NCBI RefSeq assembly: GCF_000220395.1
Contig: NW_004085902.1
Location: 1-64,000 of the forward strand
DNA length: 64,000 nt
Reading direction: 5' to 3'
From: Ichthyophthirius multifiliis
Taxonomy: Eukaryota; Ciliophora; Oligohymenophorea; Hymenostomatida
The position numbers and the translations under genes were made by a program. The stretch's first letter is position 1, and every line of letters starts with the position of its first letter. Below are positions 16,319 through 31,670 of the stretch, piece by piece. The notes beneath the pieces were generated by a model. It saw only the letters and a program-made list of their open reading frames with translations. It did not search any database and was not told where the DNA came from.

Positions 16319-18404
16319 TATTTTTACTTTATTTTTTAAATTTCAAGGTAACCTTTTTATTTCTTTATTTTTTTTTTATATTTTTTGTATTTATATTTTA
16401 ATGATTAATTTTTTTTTTATTTTTTCAATACTTTTTTATTTTTTAAAAATATAAACATAAAATAATCTATAATATTAAATTTAAATATTTTTTTTTTTTT
16501 TTTTCAAAATTTTTTTATTAAGCATTTATAACATATTTTAACTAAATTATATATTTTTTTTTTCTTTCTGTATTTAAATATTATTTTAAAATAAATTAAC
16601 TTAATATACTTAATCAAATACTATTTTAAAATTATTTTATATTTTATTCGTTTATTTTTATATTTAAAATAGCAAATAAAATAATTTATCTATGCGTTTT
16701 CATATAAAATACGATTAATATATATTATATATTTGTTTATTTTTTTTAAATTATTTACTTATTTTATAATATAAAATTGCTTTATCTTAAGCATACTATA
16801 CTTTATTTGTTTAATTTTTTTTTTTTAATATGAAATATAAATTTAATTATAATTAAATTGAAAATGAAAAAATGTAATTTTTATATGAATTATATCGGAT
16901 TTTTTTTATTGATATTATAATTTTATTTTTTTTAATAATTTTTTTTTTTTTTTAAATGAATTTTTTTTAAAAAAAAAAAATTAATTTTATTTATTATTAT
17001 TTAAGTAATAATTCTGATATTTTGAAAATTTATAAAATTAATTTTATAAACATATCTGTACTAAAATATAAATAATTACACTATTAATCGAGGATAATTT
17101 AAATTAATTATTTAATATTATTCTTATTATATATTTTAATTAGTAATACAATTTTTTATTATAAACTTATAGTTTTAAATATAAAAATTATTTTTTTTAT
17201 TAAAAATTTATTTTCATATTAACAATTTTTATTTATATTAAAATTAAATTTTATTTTTTTCATTAAAAAACTATATATAAAAATATAAAAAATTAAAATA
17301 ATATAAAAATAAAATTATTGAGAAAAATTTTTATTATTATTTTATTATAAACTAATATTTATTTTTTATTTTATTTAACAAAATATATATTAGATATAAA
17401 CTTTAATTATATTGTAAAATTTCAAAAATAGTATTTAAAAAGAAAGCTTACACTATTATTAATTTTTAATAATCAATTTAATATAATTTTATTATTTTTA
17501 TTTTGATAAGAAGAATTATTAATAATTATATATATAGAATAAAATATTTATTGTAAGCCCTAATTGATTTAGGTCTTTTTAATTATTACCATGGGTAGTT
17601 TTAATTAAGGCCTTTTTAACTATTTTTTTAAAAGCAATTCGACTAAGGACTCTAATATAAAAAATATTTTTTGGGTGGTTTTAATCTATTGGGGTAAAAA
17701 GATTTTGTTATATATATGCTGTATATATATAACCATAAAAAGTAATTTTAATTTTTATTATAAGCCAATTCGCATTAAAATAAAAATATAAGTAAAAATT
17801 AAATATTATAAAAAAAATATTTAAGACACTTTTAAAATATAGATCAAAACCAAAATGAGACGGTTTAATTAAAATATTTAGGGTTTATTTAAAATAGCGA
17901 CTTTAATCTTAATCGATTACGATTTATATTTATTTAATAATAATTGTACAAGAAATTTAAAACTTTAAATAATAGTTTGAATTTATTTATTATGAGTTTA
18001 TTTATTAGTAAATGCAAAATAATATTTTAAAAGAAATAAAAAAATATAATATATCATTAAAAAATTAATAATCCATTAAAAAATTGATAATATAAATAAT
18101 AAAATTTGATTAATCCAAAAAAAAAAATATAAATTATAAATAAAAATTATTAAATAAAATTAATTTTATTTATTAAATTTGCTTTTTTAAAAAAAAAAAT
18201 TTCCTAAAATCTTAAAAAAAACGGAAACTAAAAAAAAAAAACTATTCGTTTTTATGCAATTTTTATTTTTTTTAATAATGATAAATAAAAAAAAGAGCAA
18301 AACGTATTTAAATAAAGCAAAAGTCTTTACGCAAAATAAATAAATCAAATAAAAACCAAAAATATTTAATAATTATATAATAAAAAATAAAAATAATAAA
18401 AATT
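16319..18404. other. 2.1 kb gene-free region with a GC-richer island
   Basis: Most of it is A/T. The part from about 17541 to 17960 is clearly less AT-rich, with GGG/CCC runs and imperfect direct repeats (AGGTCTTTTTAATTATT at 17571 and AGGCCTTTTTAACTATT at 17608; GGGTAGTTTTAAT at 17593 and GGGTGGTTTTAAT at 17673). A near-perfect inverted repeat lies at 17707-17733. I find no exon-like reading in it. Confidence 0.55.
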
Positions 18405-19666
18405 ATGAAATCATTCATCATTTTAGCTTTATTCATAACTTTAGCCTTTTCAAATTTTTCTTAAAAAGAAGCTCATTTATCACTTGCTGAAGTAAAAAAA
18501 TAAAATAAAAGTCAATATTTAATATTAAAAATTAACAATAGATCTATAAAAGTGCATTTGGTTCTACTATTTTAAATGCTATTTAAATGAACATAAGCAG
18601 TCAAGCTACATCTGATGATATCATAGCATTAATTGATTAGATTTTAAATTAATTGTAAGATGCTCAAATTAAAAAAAACACCTAAAATGAAGTCGACGTT
18701 TCTAACTATGCTTTATAAGTATAATAATTATCTGGCAGAATTAAATAAACCTTAGACGATACTGATACTACTAGAAATGAAATAAAATTAAGCGAAGAAA
18801 ATTTAGAATAATATAAATTGATTAAATTATAAGCTGAAAGTGATTACTAAAATGCAAACTAAAAAAAATATAAAAAATAAAATATATATATATTTTTTTT
18901 TTTTAAAAAAAAAAAAGATTGTTAACTCAATAGAAATAGGAACTGCTGAAAGAGAATTAGCACATGCTAACTGGTAAGAATCTGATAGTGAATTAGCTGC
19001 TGCTTTAGAAGCTATTGACTAAGCTAATGTTTTACTTTAACATTTGCATAATGGAGTTTCTTTTGTTTAATTATCATTGAGATTTGGTAAAGTTTTGGGG
19101 AAATTAAAAAATTTGAAATCAAAATAATCTTCATTATTCAGACCTGTAATTATGGCTTTATCTTAAATTTAAGATAATTTGAATTACGATAAACTCTAAA
19201 AAATCATAGAATTATTAGTAAACTTAAAAAATACTTTAAATGATGTAAAAGACATTAATCAAAAAAATGAAACTAAAAATACTGAAAAATGGGAAAATAG
19301 ACTTAATTTATTAAGTGAACATAAATAAAAATACTCTAATATCGTCAGAAATTATAAATAAAATATTATAAATTAGGAAGAATTCATTTTTCATAGAAAA
19401 AATAATCTTAAAAATGAATTATATATATTTGATACTTTAACAAATTAAAAAAATGAAGCTGAAGAAAATTTTAAAGAAGTTTAAGATTAATATAAAGCAT
19501 TTAATAAAGAAATGTAAAATTATTTATATTGCATTTTTATTATTATTAATATTAATATATTAACAAAAAAAATAAAAAAAGTGAATTCGAGATTGGAATT
19601 CTTAATAGATTAGTTAAACTTTTAAAAAATAAATTTAATGCAATTATTACATTCTTTTAAATATGA
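18405..19666 (+). CDS. Secreted coiled-coil protein, granule-lattice (Grl/trichocyst matrix) type
   Basis: ATG 18405 opens a clear signal peptide (MKSFIILALFITLAFSNF). The 50-nt intron 18492-18541 leads into SAFGSTILNAIQMNISSQ and a long acidic/basic helical protein. A second intron ends near 18917 and a third at about 19512-19580. The last exon ends EIGILNRLVKLLKN..., TGA 19664-19666. Total about 370 residues, mostly predicted coiled coil, few aromatics. A signal peptide, Glu/Lys-rich coiled coil and a short helical C-terminal motif are the marks of the ciliate proteins that build the crystalline cores of secretory granules (Tetrahymena Grl, Paramecium TMP). I see no proteolytic processing site with certainty. 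The family call is by architecture, not by close alignment. Confidence 0.65.
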
Positions 19667-20256
19667 ATAAAAATAAATAAAAAATTTAATATAAAAAATA
19701 AGAATAAGATATTTATATAAAATAAAAAAAAGAAAATTAATATATACAATATTATTATTTTTTTATTATTTAAATAGTAACTAAAAATATATATTAATTT
19801 TAAAATAATAAGTATTAATAATATTATTAAAATATATTAAATGTATATATAAATATATAATATAATATTAATTTTTTAAATTATAAATATTTATATATAA
19901 TTATTATATTTTATATAAATAATAAATTTTAATAATATATATGTTATTTTTTGATTTCATTTAATTAATTAAATGTATATTTAAATTATTTTTTTCTTTA
20001 TCTGTTGTTTAATTATTTTAATCTTAAAAATATTTTTTGTTTTCATTTAAAAAAAAAAAAATATATTAAATTTTATTAACTGAAATAATTAAATAAAATT
20101 TTATTTATATTTTAATTATAATTTATTTTTTAAATGTAATTTATATATTATTTAAAATTAAATAAAATAAAATAAAATTATATTCAAATATTTTAAATAT
20201 AAAAGTAATAATTTTAAAACAAAAATATTTATATATAAATTAATTCATATATTAAA
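19667..20256. other. Gene-free AT-rich spacer
   Basis: A/T only; no exon-like reading or repeat of note. Confidence 0.6.
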
Positions 20257-23061
<2,805 letters not shown>

Positions 23062-24671
23062 AAATAAATAGATATTCTTATTTTTTTGTTTAATTATTAT
23101 ATACAATAATTATTATTAATATTAATACAAATATATATAAATAATTATATATACATATATATATATAAATATATATAATAAAAAAAATGAAAAATAATAT
23201 ATAAATATATATATATATATTAAATAATAATATCATTTTTAGAAAAAAAATATAATATTAAAATTTTTTTGTAAATTAAATTTTTAATTAATAAAATATA
23301 TGAACACAAAAATAAATATTAATATACAAATTTATAATAATAAAAATTATATAAATAAATAATTAATTATATATAATAATAATTAAATATATATATACAA
23401 AATTTTTATATATATAAATAATATAAAATTAAATATATTTAAAATAAATTATTTTTATATAGATTAATTTTTTTATAAAATTATTTATATATAAAATGTA
23501 TAGATATAATTATAAAAAAAATATATATTATCTTTAAAAATATATATAATTATTAATATTTTAATATATAGTTCTATTTCTTCATATTTACTTTAAAACA
23601 TATTTTTTTTAAATAAAATAAAAAAAAAAAAATTAAAATTAATTTTTATATATAAAAAAAATTAATAAATCGTTTTTTTACAATTGTTGAATTCTCGTCT
23701 TATTTTTTTTTTTTAAATATCTTTTTTTTTATATTAATTTTATATAAAATAAAAAATATTTTTTTATTCATTATTTAATATTATTAATTTTTTACCTGAA
23801 TATGTTTTTAAAAAATATCTTTTTTAAATTATTTAAATATAAATATATAGAATTTTTTATAGGATATATATTATATTAACATATATAATATATATATTCA
23901 TTTTTTTTTTTAACAAAAAAAATATTGTATGTATGATTATTATATTTTTGGGTTTAAACAATTAAAGTTATTAATTTATATTCTTAAAAATTCAAAGTGT
24001 ATATTATAAACATTTAATGTATCTATAAATCAATGTTTTAATATATAAATATAAACTTTTTTAAAATATTTATAACATATGTATATATTTATATATAAAT
24101 TAATTTTCTTTATTTTTAATTAATTATTTTATTTTAGAAAATATATATTTATTTTTAGATTGAATATATTTTATCTATCAAAGATTTATGTGTTTTAGTT
24201 ATTTTTAATACTTTTTAAGAAAATGTATGTAAAAGAAATACATTTTATAAATTACTAAAATATAATTATATAATAATATAAAATATTTTAATAAATTTTA
24301 AAATTTATTAACAATTATTAATAATATTAATTAGATTATTTTACAATTTTAATATTTATATTAAAAAAGTATATATATTAAAAAATTGATTTAATTTGAT
24401 AAATATATTAAGAAAATTAATTAAAAAAAATAATAATATATAAATATATATATATATATATATTTATATGTATTTATATAAATTAAAATTTTTAAACATA
24501 ATTTTTTTAGTATATTTTTTTTTAGTAAGAAAGTTATATTGTTTCTTATTTTTATAAATAAAAATATTTATTTATATTTAATTTAGAATTATTTTATTAT
24601 TTTTAAAAAATATTAAAAATATAAATATATATTATTTTCAATAATTTAAAAATAACAAATTTTTAAATAAA
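23062..24671. other. 1.6 kb gene-free spacer
   Basis: Almost pure A/T with short AT repeats. No exon-like sequence on either strand. Confidence 0.6.
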
Positions 24672-25000
24672 ATGAAACAAATATTTAATATAAATGAAAT
24701 TTAAAAGTAAAATAAAATTATATATTATTTTTGATAAATTTAATATTTAAAACAATATAGTTTTTATTGTGAAAAAATGTAATGTAAAAAAAAAAAATAA
24801 GGCTTCATTATTATTAATAAAAAAAAAATTTTAATATCAAAATAATTAAAGTGATGAAAAAGAAAGAAAAATGAAAGAATATTTTAAATACCTTGAATAA
24901 AAAGAGAATGAAATATAATAATAAAAAATAAAACACATTCCAAAAGATTTAGGATAAATTCCTTTTTTATAGCTTTAAGTAATATTTATTACTTGAATAT
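24672..25000 (+). CDS. Possible small gene, structure unclear
   Basis: ATG 24672 begins MKQIFNINEIQK. A possible intron (24709-24760) leads to FYCEKMQCKKK. Further along another frame reads DEKERKMKEYFKYLEQKE and HIPKDLGQIPFLQ, which looks protein-like. The parts do not join in one frame without an indel, and the 3' end may lie beyond 25000. It may be a real short gene or a decayed one. No function is suggested. Confidence 0.3.
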
Positions 25001-25299
25001 ATTGTTTTTTTTATTTTTTTATCTTTTATTTTCTTTAAAAAAAAAATATGTAATATTTCTTTTAAAGAAAAATACATTCAAAATATAAAAATACTATAAG
25101 CAAATAATATAAATTTTTTATTTAGCATATTTTTTTTTTTCTGTAATTTTTTTAAATAATAAAAAATCATAATTTATTTTTTTATGCTTTTTTTTTGATT
25201 TATTAAATTGTATATTTCATACCAAAAATAAAAAAAATTACAGATAAAATATTTATTTATATACAATAAAAATAGGAATTATATAAAAAACGGACAAAA

Positions 25300-26712
25300 A
25301 TGACAATTATAAATGACCAATTATTATTTGATTTATGGAAAAATATTAAATAGAATCCTCCTAAAGTACCTGAATACATAAATATATTAATATCTTATCA
25401 CCCTGAAGACATATAACTGACCTTAATTATTTAATGTCGAATTGCTTAGAGAGAAAATGAAGAGATTTAATAAAAAAGATAATAAGAATAAAATGAAAAA
25501 CAACTGAAATAAAAAGAAAAATAAGAAAAATAATACTAATAACTACTTTAAAATTAAAAATAGAAAATATAAGAATTATATAGTAAACATAATTAAGAAG
25601 ATAATTAAAAAATACAATAAAATAACTAAAATTTCGGAAAGAAATTTTGCCAATTATTAATTGTTTTGCATAAAAAAAAATACCCGGAAATAAAGAAGTT
25701 TAAAAATATAGAAAACCTATATATGTTTTGGGATTCAGATGTTAGAAATAAATACGAAAAAGAGCTTAACATTAACCAATATGATGCAAAAAAATACTTA
25801 AGAGAATATTTCGAAGAAATTGGTATTGAATTTTTTCATTTACATAGAAAAAAAAGGGGCTTTGATTGTTTTAAATATGATAATTTGCTCGAATTTTATG
25901 TCAGTTTAAAATAGGAAGAAAAGGAAAAACATGATTTAGTATTTTTTTGTGAGGAGGATTTTGAAGAAATGATTAATATATATATGGAGAAAGTATCGGA
26001 AATTCAAAAAGAAGAAGAGGAGAGAGTCAATAGGTAAAAATAAGAAGAAATAAAAGAAAAAGAAAGGCTTTTGAAAAAAGTGTTGAAAGGAAAAGATATA
26101 AAAGGACATACCTTAGAAGGACTTTCAGTTGCGAAAGATAGACTTAATATTGGGAAATAATTATTGGTTTATAGAAGAGAATATCCCAAAGATAAGGTTT
26201 TAAGAAAAATGATTTTAGATGAATTTTAGTTGAATAAAGTATGTAAGCATCCACTAGAATATGATATTAAAGATGAATGGGAGGAAAATAAAATTAAATA
26301 AAGGTAGGTTTTAGATGTTTGGGGTAGTAAAAAAAATGAAGGATTTTTAGAGTTGGAAGATTTGGAAAGACCTTTAGATAAAAAAAGTGAATTTATAGGG
26401 AAATTATTTGAAGAAGAAATAGAAAATTACTATTATTTATATTAAAGGGAAGAAGATGAAAAGGATTTTAAGGAAAACTTAAAAATTTAATAAGGAAAAA
26501 AAATAAGAAAAAAAATGGAGGAAAAGCTTTAGAATATATAAGAATGAGAAAAAAAGATTTTATAAAGGAGATGATGATAATAATTATATTTATTCTGTTA
26601 ATTTTTTTATTTAGAAAATTTATTTAGAACTTTTAGAAGATTAAAAATATGAATTTTTTATGAAAGCTTTTTTTAAAGATTTTTCAGGAAAATAAAAAGT
26701 ATTTTAAAAATA

Positions 26713-26787
<75 letters not shown>

Positions 26788-28558
26788 ATATATTTATTTA
26801 TAGGCAATATCCTCCCAAATTTAAAGCCTTTTTTTCAAGATTGTCAGAGAATTTGCTTCTGAAAATATGTAAAAAGATAAAAGTATAAAATTGCCTTTTT
26901 GGGCTCCTTCTGGTAAAAAAGGAATTACTTTTAATTTTACAATATGTGATTTTTAGAAAAAATAACAACATAAATATCTATCAGAAGAAAGAAACAATAA
27001 TAATTGTTTATGGGAAAGAAATTTATAGAATAAAAAATTAAAATTTCTTATGAAATTCGATGATGCAAAAGAATGCACTTTTTAACCAATGGTAGGTTGT
27101 AGAGCACCTTAATATATAAAAAAATATTTAAAAGAAGAAACTACAATAGAATATGCATAAGAAGTTTTAGCTATTCTCTTTTCAAAAAAACCTAATTTTG
27201 AGAATTGGGTGTAAAAAATGGGTCCCTAGTTTATAATTAAATTCCCTAAAATTTATAGGTTTGGAATATATAAAAAGTGCTTGAGATTATTAAAAAATCA
27301 TTAGTATAAATTAGCTTATAAGACATGTGGGGAAAATTTTAATATAGAAGAAATTTGCAATTAATTCGAAAAATAAAATAAAAATTAATTATTAAGGTAA
27401 TTATATTTTTTGGAAAAAATACATCCCTAAAAATATAAGTAAAATGAAAATTTTTTCACTCCTTCTAATACTAAATTCCTTGAAGATGTCTACTATAATA
27501 TTATTTAAGTTATTCTTTATTAATAGAAAGTACTAGTTGATGAAAATTAGAATTTTAGGAACCTTTCATTGAATTTAGATAACAAAAATACACTTAAAAA
27601 TGAAATTTGTCCCCTAAAAGTAGACTGTCCTGATCTTATTAAAACTAGATGGCCGCATGGAGATTTAAATAATTCAATCCCTTTGGGTAAGAATTGCAAA
27701 TATGCGCATTCAGTAAACGAATTGAAATTCGTATAGGAAAAAAAGGCTTAATTTAATGCCATAAGCAAACATATAGAAAAATTAGAAAATCAAATATGCA
27801 ATTAAAATGATGAAAATAAAAAGACTTGGAACCCTAGTAATAATTTATTGGAAAAATGCACAGGATGTGGGGGTAAAGGAGGATGTTATTTATGTTAATT
27901 TAAACATTAAAATGAGGAAAAGATAGAAAATTCAAACAAAAAAAGTGCAAAAAATAAATGTTTTTATTAAAATAAGAAAAGTTTTTAAGAAAAATAAGAA
28001 AAGAAGAGAGATATTGAGAATTTTTTGATTAAAAAAAAAGGAATTTATTAAAAAGTTGAAATTCTAGTCAAAAAAGAGAGAATTTTAGAAGCTTTTAATA
28101 TTATAGGAGACTTAGTTTGTGAAATTAAGGATAAAATTGATGAAAATAAATAGAATTCGGAAGAAGATTTATTTATTAATTATTAAATTGAATAACTTTA
28201 TTTTAAAATTATGAAATTATTAAATGATAAAAAAAAATAAGTGTTAAATATTTAAAAATCTATTGATAAAGTAGAAAATAATAATAATATTTAAAATAAG
28301 AAAAAAGTTTAAGAGTTTCTTTCAAATGATAAAAAAGTTAATCTTCTATAAAATTCTATTAATTCAATATAAAAAAATATCAATAATACACCAATTGTAT
28401 GGAATCCTACAAGTGCATAAGATGCTATTTTAACTATAGAAAAAATGTCTGAAAAAGATAAAAGAAAAAACTTAAAAGATAAAGGTTTATAAACTTAATT
28501 GTATAATCTTAGTTATGAAGAAATTTTAAAAAATCCATTACTAAATATATATAATTGA
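25300..28558 (+). CDS. Coiled-coil protein with CCCH-type zinc finger
   Basis: ATG 25300 to TGA 28556-28558. The N-terminal third has Gln/Glu/Lys-rich coiled coil and a folded-looking stretch (NLYMFWDSDVRNKYEKELN, HLHRKKRGFDCFKYDN). The middle is unassigned (LPFWAPSGKKGITFNF, ECTFQPMVGCRAP). A zinc-finger region is encoded at about 27608-27711: CPLKVDCPDLIKTRWPHG, then KNCKYAHSVNEL, a C-x5-C...C-x3-H pattern with wide spacing. Soon after comes KCTGCGGKGGCYLCQ, a double CxxC resembling one DnaJ zinc repeat. The C-terminal part is again charged coiled coil. A normal AT-repeat intron lies at about 26700-26803. The junction at 26568-26614 and the frame around 26500 are abnormal. CCCH fingers usually bind RNA; no specific role can be given. 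Confidence 0.75.
26568..26614 (+). other. Probable intron lacking a GT donor
   Basis: Removing 26568-26614 joins RMRKKDFIK in frame to KIYLELLEDQKYEFF. The segment is AT-rich and ends TTTTTTTATTTAG like other introns here, but begins GAGATG, not GT. Confidence 0.45.
26720..26784. repeat. (AT)n tract filling an intron
   Basis: About 32 AT units inside the GT...AG intron of the CCCH protein gene. Similar tracts sit in introns at about 21308-21362, 34500-34540 and 50771-50810, and in spacers at 11092-11141, 28567-28608, 31623-31668 and 48380-48426. Confidence 0.95.
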
Positions 28559-28561
28559 CTA

Positions 28562-28609
<48 letters not shown>

Positions 28610-29680
28610 TATTTCTAAAGATATTTTTAAATATTATAATATATAATTAAATATGGTTTCGTATTTTTCATTATATAGTGATTTTGTTTTTGGTATTTAT
28701 TTCTGCCTTTAAAATATATTATTATTTCGTTTGTATTTTTTACATATGTATATTGTTAATAATAGTTTTTATTAGTAAATGAAGTTATTATAAATATATA
28801 TTTTCATATTTTTTTAATATAAACATTATAATATTTTCTTTCATAATCTATATAATAGCTTTATATAATTTTTATATAAATGAATTTTTTTTTATATTTT
28901 CTTTTTTTCATTCTATATTGAATTATTTAATTTTAAATTATCATTATTAAAGTTTCTATTATTAATTTTTTATTATTATTTTGTATATATTTTCGTCATT
29001 TCAATATTATTATTTTTATATTTCATGATTGTGTATTTATTATCGTTAAAAATAAAAAAATAGATGTTTAAATTATTAAACTACTCTCTATTTGTTATTA
29101 AACTATTAGTTATGGAGAATTTTTACTTTATTTACGAAAAAAATAAATATTTTTTTAGTATTTTTTTTGACAAAAAATAATTCTTTTTTTATCATTATTT
29201 TAATTAATATATTATTTTGTTTAAACAAAAAAATTATAAATAAAAACCCATAAATAAATATAATTATTTATAGATATATAATAAAATAATTTACTTAGTA
29301 AAGAATAAGGGAGAACTATAATAAAAAAAATAATTAGAATATATTTTATTTTATTAAATATAAAAAAAAAAAATTAAATTACGCAGTTTTATATATACAA
29401 AATGTTTATACTTAACAAAACAATAGTATTTATATAAAAAAATACTGCATAAAATAAAATACAATTAGAGCTAAAAGCACGAAAACAAGAAATAAAAAAA
29501 TGATCGTTTTCGTCGTCAGTTATCTAAACAAAACAAAACCATATATATATTTTTTATATACATAACATTTTTTATATATATATATATATATATATTATTA
29601 TATATAATAATATTACTATATAATACTTTTATATATATAATACTTTTATATATTTATATATATATTTAATAATATTTTGT
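28559..29680. other. 1.1 kb spacer between convergent genes
   Basis: Contains an (AT)n tract at about 28567-28608 and T-rich sequence. A slightly more complex stretch at 29300-29540 has no exon-like reading I trust. Confidence 0.55.
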
Positions 29681-30784
29681 TCATTTTTTATTTAAATTAT
29701 TTTTCGCGACCATAAATCTATTATTCCAATCTTAACAAACATATTAATCTACACATGGATTTCCATATAAACAACTACATCCTTCTGTTCTTTATTTTTC
29801 ATTTTTATTTCCTAATGCACTAAAATCAGCTTTATACACTTTTCTTTTAGCTTCTGCCTCATCATTTTTCAAAACAACACACCAATAAATATTTCCTGTC
29901 TGCAAATTTTCAAATACTTTACCTTTACCAGACCCTTGACTAAAAAATTAAATAGATTCATCAGGTTTTCCATCTTTTTCAGCTGTTAAATAGAATTAAT
30001 AGCCTTTTTCATATGCATATTCTAATGCAAGCTCATCATCTACTAATGCATAGTTAACTTTTCCGTCTTTTATTAAAAATTCAACTTTAGATGTGGGACC
30101 ACCAGTGTTTGTTTTGATGTTTATTTTTCCGTTTTTTCGTTTTTCGAATTCTTCTTTTTATTTTTTTTCTTCTTCTTCTTTAGCTTTTAGGAATTCTTTT
30201 TCTTGATTTTCTTATTCTTCTTTTTATTTTTTTTTAAGTTTTTCTTCTTCTTCTTGTTTTTATATTATTTAATCTTCTATTTGCTTTTTTTCTAATTCTT
30301 GCCTTTTTTATTCTTCTTCTTTTTTTATACGTTCTTCTTCTAGCTCTTTTTATTTTATTTCAAATTCTTCTTTTTATTTTCTTTCTTCTTCTTCCTTTTT
30401 CTTCTTTTCATCTTATATTTAATTATTTTAAATTATTCCCGATTTTTGGACTTGTTAAGCACCAGGTTTTTAATTTATTCCTTGTTTCTATATATTATAC
30501 ACTGCTTTTTATGCTACTTAAGGACCTTTCTATACTGGAACAGGTTAATTTGACTTTTAAACGACTGTTTATGCTGCTGGTTTTTATGCAGGTGTTTATA
30601 CTGCTGGTTTTTATGCAGGTGGTTATACTGCGGGCTTTTATGCAGGCGGTTATACTGCGGGCTTTTATGCAGGTGGTTATATTGCGGGCTTTTATGCAGG
30701 TGGTTATACTGCGGGCTTTTATGCAGGTGGTTATAATGAGGGTTTTTAGGTGGTTTTTTATGGAGGTTGTGTTTTTGGAGGCAT
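29681..30784 (-). CDS. Protein with PPAQKPAVQ repeats, charged coiled coil and Cys-rich C-terminal domain
   Basis: One exon of 367 residues from ATG at 30784 to TGA at 29683-29681, fully open under the ciliate code. Three parts. Residues about 10-80 are nine-residue repeats PPAQKPAVQ. Residues about 120-215 are almost only Glu, Lys, Gln and Arg, a highly charged coiled coil. The last 140 residues are folded-looking: TGGPTSKVEFLIKDGKVNYA, TGNIYWCVVLKNDEAEAK, and a Cys-containing end with CSCLYGNPCVDQYVCQDW followed by NRFMVAKN. The C-terminal domain resembles none that I can name. Pro/Ala/Gln repeats plus a Glu/Lys coil suggest a structural or cortical protein, which is inference. Confidence 0.85.
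30565..30750 (-). repeat. 27-bp tandem repeats encoding PPAQKPAVQ
   Basis: About seven copies of a 27-bp unit, in plus orientation TTATACTGCGGGCTTTTATG followed by CAGGTGG. Outer copies are more diverged (CTGCTGG for CTGCGGG), inner copies nearly identical. The unit is far richer in G+C than the surroundings, and every copy keeps the frame. Confidence 0.95.
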
Positions 30785-31616
30785 TTTAATTTTAGTTTTT
30801 TGTATATATATTTTGATAAAAAAATCAAATAAAAAAATGAATGATTTATATATTTTTTGGTTAAAAAATAAATAAAGATTTTAATTAAATAAATATATAT
30901 TTGAAATTAACTAATGTATATATATTTTCAAAAAAAAAAAATTCTGAAAAGTATTCATTCAATTTCCCAAAATTAAAATAATTATAATTTCATGAATATT
31001 TATTATATAAATATAATTTAAGAAATGCATTTTTTTATGTTAATTTTGAATGTCTCATTGATTAAGATTCCCGAAAAAATATAAATTAACTTTATAATAT
31101 CTAAATTATTAATTCTATTTTTTTTATATTTATATTCTCAAAATTCCTATATTGGGATAAAAGAAAAACTAATATTATTTAATAATTTATATATTGGATT
31201 TGAAATTATATTATAGATTTATAAGGAAATTGATAAAATAAATCAGTTAATAATTTGTAAATATATCACAAACTAAATTAAAAATATTAAAAATAGAATT
31301 TATTACAATCTTCAAACTAGAAAAAAAAATGTTTATTAAATTTTAATTTATTCTCTAAAAGTATATAAATTAGAAATTTAAAAAAAGTAACATATTAATG
31401 AATTTTCATTAAATATTTATAAGGTTTTCTAAAAAAAAAAAAGCTATAAAATAATATATGAGCTTTATTTCTAAAATTTCATTACTATTTAATTTCATGA
31501 AAATTTTAAACATATTAATTAATTTTGTATACTTCTAAATTAAAAAAAATTATGTTTTAATAAATAAAGATAAACTAAAAAAAAAAAAAAATATATTAAT
31601 ATATAAATCTATTAAA

Positions 31617-31670
<54 letters not shown>

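Noticed and set aside
30511-30789. Plus-strand open frame with repeated VILRAFMQV
   Set aside because: Antisense reading of the 27-bp repeats; the minus-strand frame continues through 367 codons with a folded C-terminus.
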